The notes under the pieces are model-generated. The model made no database searches, had not been told where the DNA came from, and saw only the letters and a program-made list of their open reading frames with translations. 64,000 nt of DNA from assembly GCF_900142975.1 (NCBI RefSeq), contig NZ_LT670848.1:3100001-3164000 (forward strand), read 5' to 3'. Below are positions 58,795 to 64,000 of this stretch, in pieces; position 1 is the stretch's first letter; each line of letters begins with the position of its first letter. The position numbers and the translations under genes were made by a program. The stretch comes from Salegentibacter salegens (GTDB taxonomy: Bacteria; Bacteroidota; Bacteroidia; Flavobacteriales; Flavobacteriaceae).

Positions 58795-61700
58795 TTAAGT
58801 TTGAGTTTGTTTTTGGCGATAGTTTGTGGGAGGCATTCCATACAAGTCTTTAAACTTGGTAGAAAATTTAGAAGTACTTGAAAAACCTACTGCGTAGGCA
58901 ACTTCAGCTATATTAATCTTTTTGGAAGTTAATAAATTGGCAGCTTCTTTTAATCTAATATTGGTGATTAATTCTCCCGCCGATTGGTTTGTGAGCTGTT
59001 TTAGTTTGCGATAAAGATGAACCCGACTTATTCCTAATTCTGAAGCAACCATTTCTACATTTAAGTTTGGATTGCTAATATTATTATTTACAACCTCCAT
59101 AAATTTTTCTACTAAGGTTTCATCTCCAGATTTTAGATCTATATGTTTGATTTTTTCTTCGTGTAATTGGTTTCCGGAATAAGTATTCTTTAAAACATTT
59201 CGATTTTTAATTAGGTTTTTTACGGTCTTTTTTAAAATATCTATATTGAAGGGTTTGTTGATATAAGCATCTGCGCCTATTTCCAGCCCTTCCAGGTTGG
59301 TTTCTTTATCGGTTTTACCAGTTAAAAGAATTACAGGGATATGATTGGTATGAATATTTTTTTTGATTTTACGAGTTAATGTTATCCCGTCCATTTCCGG
59401 CATTACCACATCGCTAATTATTAAGTCGGGTGCTTTTTTAATCACTTCGGGAAGCGCTAATTTGCCGTTTGCTTTTTTAATAATGTTGTAATGGCTTTGT
59501 AATTCTATGGCAATATAATTCCTAATTTCACTATCATCGTCTACGATTAGCACCGTAGGTTTATTTTTTTCTGAAGTGCTTTCCTGTTCTTCCCCATTAT
59601 AAATAGTATTTAGTGCCTGAGTTCCATTGTTATTGTAAGTAGCTAAAGGAACTTCTGAAATAATCTCTTTTTCTTTAAGATGAACTTTCCCTAAAGGAGC
59701 ACTAATTATAAATTTACAACCTTCCTGATTTTTATTGTTTTCAGCTTTAACTGTGCCGTGGTGTAATTCGGCTATAGATTTGGTTAAATGCAGACCAATA
59801 CCTGTGCCTTCAAACTGCCGACTTTCATTATTTGGGCCCTGGTAGAAACGATTAAAAACGTTATTTAATTCACTTTCCTTGATACCTACCCCATTATCTT
59901 TAACAATGATATAGAATTCCTTCTTTTTTTCGTGTATGTCTATATTCACTTCAAGAGTTCCATTTTGGGGAGTAAATTTTATGGCGTTTGAAATTAAATT
60001 CTGAATTATCTTATCAAAATGATTTGGATCTATAAAAGCTATTATTTCTGAATCTGGATGATTAATACTGAATTTGATACCCCTGCTTTCCATTTGATCA
60101 TCAAAAAGGGAGGTTATAGACTTTACAAAGCTTATGATTTCTGTCTTTTGAAACTTTAATTCAATTTTTCCCTGGTCAAATTTTCGGGCATTAATTAATT
60201 GGTTTAAAAGATGCAAAATCCGTTCAGAATTTCGCTCCATAATCTTATAGAGTTTCTGGCGATCTTCTTCCGGATCTGTTTTTATAAGCTTTTTTAACGG
60301 ATTTATAATAAGGGATATTGGGGTTTTTATATCGTGGGAAATATTGGTTAAAAACTGGAGCTTAGCCTCGTTAATTTGCTCTGCGCGCAAATGTTCCTGC
60401 AGCTCATTTTTTGTTTTGCGTCGTTGCAACACTTCCTGCACTATAATGTAAGAAATGACACCAAGCAGCAATAAGTAGGTTAATTTGGCCCAGTTGGAAA
60501 AATACCATGGCGGATGAATAATTATGGTAAGTTCCTGCTGGTTTGAGTATTCTCCATAATCTTTGGCCTTCACTTCAAAATTATAAGTTCCCGGTTCAAG
60601 GTTATTAAAGGTCACCGTATTCATTCCGGGTCTTAATTTTATCCAGCTTTCTGAATTAAGGGAATAGGAGTACGTAATCCATTGCTGGTTTTTGAAAGCG
60701 AATGAGGAAAATTCAATACTGAAATCGTTATCATTATGTGCCAGTTCAAGAGTATCTGCATCAATAATCGCTTTTTCTATAATGGAATATGAACCAGATT
60801 TCATTCCTTTTTTCACCGGTTCGTCCTGAAGATAAAATCCGGTAATTCTCAGGTCTACGTTACTGCCTGTTGAAGTTATTTCTGAAGGGTCAAAAAAAGT
60901 AACTCCATTGGTACTTCCAAAGTATAAACGACCATTATTTTCAGAATAGGAGGCATTTTTATTGAATTCATTTCCCTGAAGCCCATCGCGGAAATAATAA
61001 TTTTTAAACTCTTTAGATTCAAGTTCGAATTTAGAAATACCATTATTGGTGCTTATCCAAAGATTGTTGTCGCTATCTGCTTCTATAGCACTTATTACAT
61101 CACTTGGTAGGCCCTGTTTTGTAGCGTAGATTTGGGTGATTGTATCATTTTTAGGTTTGTAAAATAAACCTTCTGAAGTGCCAATCCATAAATTGTTTTC
61201 TTCATCTTCATAAAGGCTGTAAACAATTTTATTGGTTAAAATGTGATTTTGCCCTTTATGATTTAAATAGCTGCTTTTCTCCAAATCAAGGGTGGCAAGA
61301 CCATCATAAGTTCCTATATAAAGCTTGTTTGTATTGGATAGGAGTAAACAATTTATCCATTTATTGTGCAATTGGTCATAAGGGGCGCCATCCTCAATAG
61401 TATTATGATTTGTTCTTTCGTTGGTTTCAAGATTATAGGAATAAAGTCCGAATCCCAGGGTGCCAATCCAGAGGTTTTTTTGCCTGTCTTCAGTAATACT
61501 ATAAATGCGTTCAACAGTATTATTCTGTTCGTCTTTTAGGGGTTCAATATATTTTAAATCCTTGCTTTTTCGGTCCACTTTTGCCAAACCATTAAGATAA
61601 GTACCAACCCATAATTCGTTATCTGAATCCTGGTAAATACTCATAATGCTGGCCGAGCCTTGTATGCCATTATTACCCAAATGAAAACGCTGTTTCTTTT

Positions 61701-62856
61701 CTTCGGTTATACCATATAGCCCATCTCCATCTGTGCCTACCCATAGAATATCCTGCCTGTCTTTAAATATAGACACTACACTGTTAGAACCTATTATGTT
61801 GTTTTTTACAGATTGGTATCCTATATAATTAAAATTATTGGCCTTATCGGGTATTAATAAAACTCCCTTTTGATAAATACCAAGCCAAAGATTATCGGCT
61901 TTATCCCGCATTATCGAGTGGACTTTAGTTTTCTCAAAATCGAAATTAGCAATGCTAAAATCGTTTACACTCATTTTTTCTTTTACAGGATCATAGATTT
62001 TTAAACCCATCCCATCGGTACCCACCAAAACTTCATTCTCTTTGTTTACATAAAGCGTTTTTACCGGTAGGTTTTTAGAATCTTCTATAAAATTAAAATT
62101 ATCTTTTTCCCGGTTATAGTTAAACAGCCCTTTGCTTAAACTTCCAACATACAGCTTACCTTTTTGATCTTCAGCAATACTGGAAATTTGTGTTTCATAG
62201 TCATTTTCATTAAAATATTCTGTAATTTCTCCTGAAGGGGCAATTTTAAATAGGCCTTTATCCTGGCTAAGAGCCCATAAATTTTCATTTTGATCCTCAA
62301 AAATCTTTTCCAGAAAGGAACTGGGAACCATTTCAGGAAATTTACGGGCCACGGGTTTACCATTCTCCTGCGTTAACTTTAAAATTCCCTGGCCAGATGT
62401 GCCTATTAAAATTTCTCCATTTTCCCTTTCGAGCATTGAGGTGACGTGGGCGGGATAATGAGTGTTGTCTTCTGTTAGTAATAGAATTTCATGGAATTTC
62501 TCGGTAGCGTGATCAAAATATTGTAGGCCATTAAAAAAACCGAAATATAAAGTCCCGTGGCTATCCTGAAATATAGATTTTACATAATTATTTAAGATCG
62601 AAGTAGAATCCTCTTTGTCTTGTTTATATATAGAAAATTTTGCGCCATCATACCTGTCTAATCCATCTTCGGTAGCCATCCAGATATATCCTTTGTTATC
62701 CTGAAAGATTTGATTTATTAAACTACTGGAAAGTTCTGCATCGGTAGAAAATAAATTGCCTACCTGGGCAGAGGTAAAGATTGGGAATAATAGAATAAAC
62801 GTTAAAAATAGATAGCATCTTTTTAAAAGAGCTATTTTAAATTTTGGTTCTTTCAT
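58795..62856 (-). CDS. Hybrid two-component system regulator (HTCS) of the xylan locus
   Basis: 1353 residues in one chain. Signal sequence (about 1-30), Reg_prop beta-propeller sensor (about 40-680), Y_Y_Y domain (about 700-775), one transmembrane segment (about 786-807), HisKA with His841 (NISHDIKTPISL), HATPase (about 945-1055, NLISNAIKFTP, DNGVGIKE), receiver with Asp1149 (ISDVVMPEMDG), and a C-terminal AraC HTH (about 1255-1345). The sensor is periplasmic and the output cytoplasmic. HTCS proteins bind oligosaccharides and activate neighbouring susC/D operons, so this one should control 27217-58635, perhaps through the TGTAACA repeat at 26779. Its own promoter carries the xylE-type operator. 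Confidence 0.96.
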   Translation of the reverse strand: MKEPKFKIALLKRCYLFLTFILLFPIFTSAQVGNLFSTDAELSSSLINQIFQDNKGYIWMATEDGLDRYDGAKFSIYKQDKEDSTSILNNYVKSIFQDSHGTLYFGFFNGLQYFDHATEKFHEILLLTEDNTHYPAHVTSMLERENGEILIGTSGQGILKLTQENGKPVARKFPEMVPSSFLEKIFEDQNENLWALSQDKGLFKIAPSGEITEYFNENDYETQISSIAEDQKGKLYVGSLSKGLFNYNREKDNFNFIEDSKNLPVKTLYVNKENEVLVGTDGMGLKIYDPVKEKMSVNDFSIANFDFEKTKVHSIMRDKADNLWLGIYQKGVLLIPDKANNFNYIGYQSVKNNIIGSNSVVSIFKDRQDILWVGTDGDGLYGITEEKKQRFHLGNNGIQGSASIMSIYQDSDNELWVGTYLNGLAKVDRKSKDLKYIEPLKDEQNNTVERIYSITEDRQKNLWIGTLGFGLYSYNLETNERTNHNTIEDGAPYDQLHNKWINCLLLSNTNKLYIGTYDGLATLDLEKSSYLNHKGQNHILTNKIVYSLYEDEENNLWIGTSEGLFYKPKNDTITQIYATKQGLPSDVISAIEADSDNNLWISTNNGISKFELESKEFKNYYFRDGLQGNEFNKNASYSENNGRLYFGSTNGVTFFDPSEITSTGSNVDLRITGFYLQDEPVKKGMKSGSYSIIEKAIIDADTLELAHNDNDFSIEFSSFAFKNQQWITYSYSLNSESWIKLRPGMNTVTFNNLEPGTYNFEVKAKDYGEYSNQQELTIIIHPPWYFSNWAKLTYLLLLGVISYIIVQEVLQRRKTKNELQEHLRAEQINEAKLQFLTNISHDIKTPISLIINPLKKLIKTDPEEDRQKLYKIMERNSERILHLLNQLINARKFDQGKIELKFQKTEIISFVKSITSLFDDQMESRGIKFSINHPDSEIIAFIDPNHFDKIIQNLISNAIKFTPQNGTLEVNIDIHEKKKEFYIIVKDNGVGIKESELNNVFNRFYQGPNNESRQFEGTGIGLHLTKSIAELHHGTVKAENNKNQEGCKFIISAPLGKVHLKEKEIISEVPLATYNNNGTQALNTIYNGEEQESTSEKNKPTVLIVDDDSEIRNYIAIELQSHYNIIKKANGKLALPEVIKKAPDLIISDVVMPEMDGITLTRKIKKNIHTNHIPVILLTGKTDKETNLEGLEIGADAYINKPFNIDILKKTVKNLIKNRNVLKNTYSGNQLHEEKIKHIDLKSGDETLVEKFMEVVNNNISNPNLNVEMVASELGISRVHLYRKLKQLTNQSAGELITNIRLKEAANLLTSKKINIAEVAYAVGFSSTSKFSTKFKDLYGMPPTNYRQKQTQT

Positions 62857-62946
62857 ATAGACCTCCTGGTAACTTTTTTAGGTATAAGATTTTTTCAGAA
62901 TTATTAAAATTAGAATTTTAATAATTAAAACTAGTGCAGAATAAAA

Positions 62947-62971
62947 ACTTATGGTTTCTGTGACCACAAGT
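62947..62971 (-). promoter_or_regulatory. Predicted operator upstream of the HTCS gene (9-N7-9 palindrome)
   Basis: Arms ACTTATGGT (62947-62955) and ACCACAAGT (62963-62971) match as an inverted repeat in 8 of 9 positions around TTCTGTG. The equivalent site at 20520-20544 precedes xylE, and the surrounding sequence is also shared, including TAGCAA at the far end. The shared context argues for a common regulator, probably one of the two NUDIX-type proteins. Confidence 0.6.
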
Positions 62972-62996
62972 TATAATTTTTTTCTTAATTTAGCAA
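62967..62996 (-). promoter_or_regulatory. Predicted HTCS promoter
   Basis: On the minus strand TTGCTAA starts a 30-bp stretch ending in TATAACTTG, aligned with the xylE promoter (TTGCTAA ... TATACTTG) with one base less. The leader to the HTCS start codon would be about 100 nucleotides. Confidence 0.45.
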
Positions 62997-63171
62997 TCTA
63001 TTACAGATTAATAAAAATATTGTACCAATAACTACTAATTCTATCCTTTTGGGAGAAAAGTTTTAATTTCAATTTTACGGTTGATTATTCATTAAGTTCG
63101 ATAAAACTACTCTCAAAAGGATTTTTTATTGTAGAAATTTAAAGGAAGAGTATTTAGTAATTCTTGCTGAA

Positions 63172-63861
63172 TTATAATTTAAAAGAAAAGCCTTCTTCCA
63201 CTTTTTGCTGATACTTCTCTGCATCAAACTTGTATAGAAAAGAACCCTTCCGGGAAGAATTCATATCCTTTTCTTCCAATTTTATCAAAATATCCAGGGC
63301 ATTTATTTTATTGATAAAATTGCGTTTGTCCAGTTTTTCTCCAAGAATAGATTCGTAAAGTTTTTGAAGCTGGCGCATCGTAAATTTTTCGGGTAGAAGT
63401 TCAAAACCAATCGGCTTTTTAGAAGTTTTATAGCGTAATCTTCTTATTGCTTTTGAGATCATTTCAGAATGGTCAAAAATAAGTTCGGGAAGTTCTGTGA
63501 CACTAAACCATTGGGCCGAATGCTTATCAATTAAAGCTTTGTCATGCTCTTTAATATTTATGAGGGCAAAATAGGCTACCGATATGGTTCGCTCTGCAGG
63601 ATCCCGGTCTACTTCACTAAAAGCATATAGCTGCTCCATATAAATTTGTTCAAACCCCGTAAGTTGGTAGAGGATGCGGTTCGCAGCCACGTTTAGGTTT
63701 TCTTTTCTTTTAAGAAAACCTCCCATCAACGACCATTTTCCTTTTTCGGGTTCAAAATTTCTTTTAATCAGTAAGATTTTTAAATCTTCCTCATCAAAAC
63801 CAAATATTATACAATCTACTGCCAGAAGAACCTTGTCTTCGGTTTGATAATTAGGGCCCAT
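63172..63861 (-). CDS. Second NUDIX-domain winged-helix regulator
   Basis: 229 residues, same two-domain build as the regulator at 20657: NUDIX-like domain (about 10-140) and winged helix (about 150-229; LLPEKFTMRQLQKLYESIL). In the NUDIX box, GGFLKRKENLNVAA is followed by RILYQL where active enzymes have REUxEE, so no catalytic Glu remains and it should be a pure sensor. It lies upstream of the HTCS gene on the same strand. It may respond to a pentose or pentose phosphate and bind the palindromes at 62947 and 20520; which of the two paralogues does so is open. The 139 bp up to the window end show no further gene. Confidence 0.88.
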   Translation of the reverse strand: MGPNYQTEDKVLLAVDCIIFGFDEEDLKILLIKRNFEPEKGKWSLMGGFLKRKENLNVAANRILYQLTGFEQIYMEQLYAFSEVDRDPAERTISVAYFALINIKEHDKALIDKHSAQWFSVTELPELIFDHSEMISKAIRRLRYKTSKKPIGFELLPEKFTMRQLQKLYESILGEKLDKRNFINKINALDILIKLEEKDMNSSRKGSFLYKFDAEKYQQKVEEGFSFKL

Positions 63862-64000
63862 AAAATTAATCGATTAGCTATTCAGCTAAATTATAAAAGT
63901 ATTTAAAAAGACTATCATGTAGCTCGAGCTTTCTTGTTAAAATTTTAACGCCGTAAAAATTCCTAATTGTAGTCTACATCACATCTCAGTGCTTATTTTG

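Larger units (their letters stand above)
62857..63171. other. Intergenic region between HTCS and NUDIX regulator genes
   Basis: This stretch of just over 300 bp is very AT-rich. It holds the operator (62947-62971) and promoter (62967-62996) of the HTCS gene. No ORF was seen. No clear terminator was found after the NUDIX gene, so read-through into the HTCS gene is possible. Confidence 0.4.

Overview
The window looks like chromosomal DNA of a marine or soil Flavobacteriaceae member (Bacteroidota; Gramella, Salegentibacter or Zunongwangia type). Reasons: low G+C content, tandem SusC/SusD pairs, a hybrid two-component regulator (HTCS), Reg_prop sensor kinases, TAnnTTTG-type -7 promoter elements, almost no Shine-Dalgarno sequences, and a 58-residue histone-H1-like gene typical of the phylum. 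I cannot fix the genus from sequence alone.

Layout. 1-5.0 kb: the 3' part of an NAD(P)-binding oxidoreductase gene and a LytTR response regulator/Reg_prop histidine kinase pair on the minus strand. 5.0-9.7 kb: a small accessory region. It holds a LytTR-type direct repeat with a small-ORF unit, two identical IS256-family insertions in opposite orientation (each with its own 8-bp target duplication), and a NIPSNAP-family gene cut in its signal peptide by the second copy. 10-14.8 kb: two GT4 glycosyltransferases facing a GH130 gene. 15-16 kb: a DUF3703 gene and a histone-like gene. 16-25.9 kb: the xylose module. xylE-xylB-xylA run leftward; a NUDIX-type regulator, a SASA-family esterase, a transaldolase-like protein and a two-subunit transketolase run rightward. 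25.9-27.2 kb: an intergenic region with a terminator, a dispersed repeat, a putative HTCS site and promoter. 27.2-58.6 kb: an 18-gene xylan utilization locus on the plus strand. 58.8-63.9 kb: the HTCS and a second NUDIX-type regulator on the minus strand.

How the genes fit together. The first six genes of the xylan locus (SusC, SusD, SusC, SusD, surface lipoprotein, GH10 with inserted carbohydrate-binding modules) have the order of the xus-xyn10A core known from Prevotella and Bacteroides. Downstream enzymes match a decorated glucuronoarabinoxylan: a second GH10, a GH8 exo-oligoxylanase, four GH43, GH95, GH97, a CE15 glucuronoyl esterase, an acetyl esterase and three CE1 feruloyl-esterase-type domains. 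Xylose would enter through XylE and pass through XylA, XylB, transketolase and transaldolase. The HTCS probably senses xylo-oligosaccharides. A near-identical promoter/operator of about 50 bp, carrying a 9-N7-9 palindrome, precedes both xylE and the HTCS gene. It suggests that one NUDIX-type regulator links intracellular pentose level to HTCS level. This operator and the putative HTCS direct repeat are the most testable new observations here. I found no tRNA, rRNA or CRISPR array.
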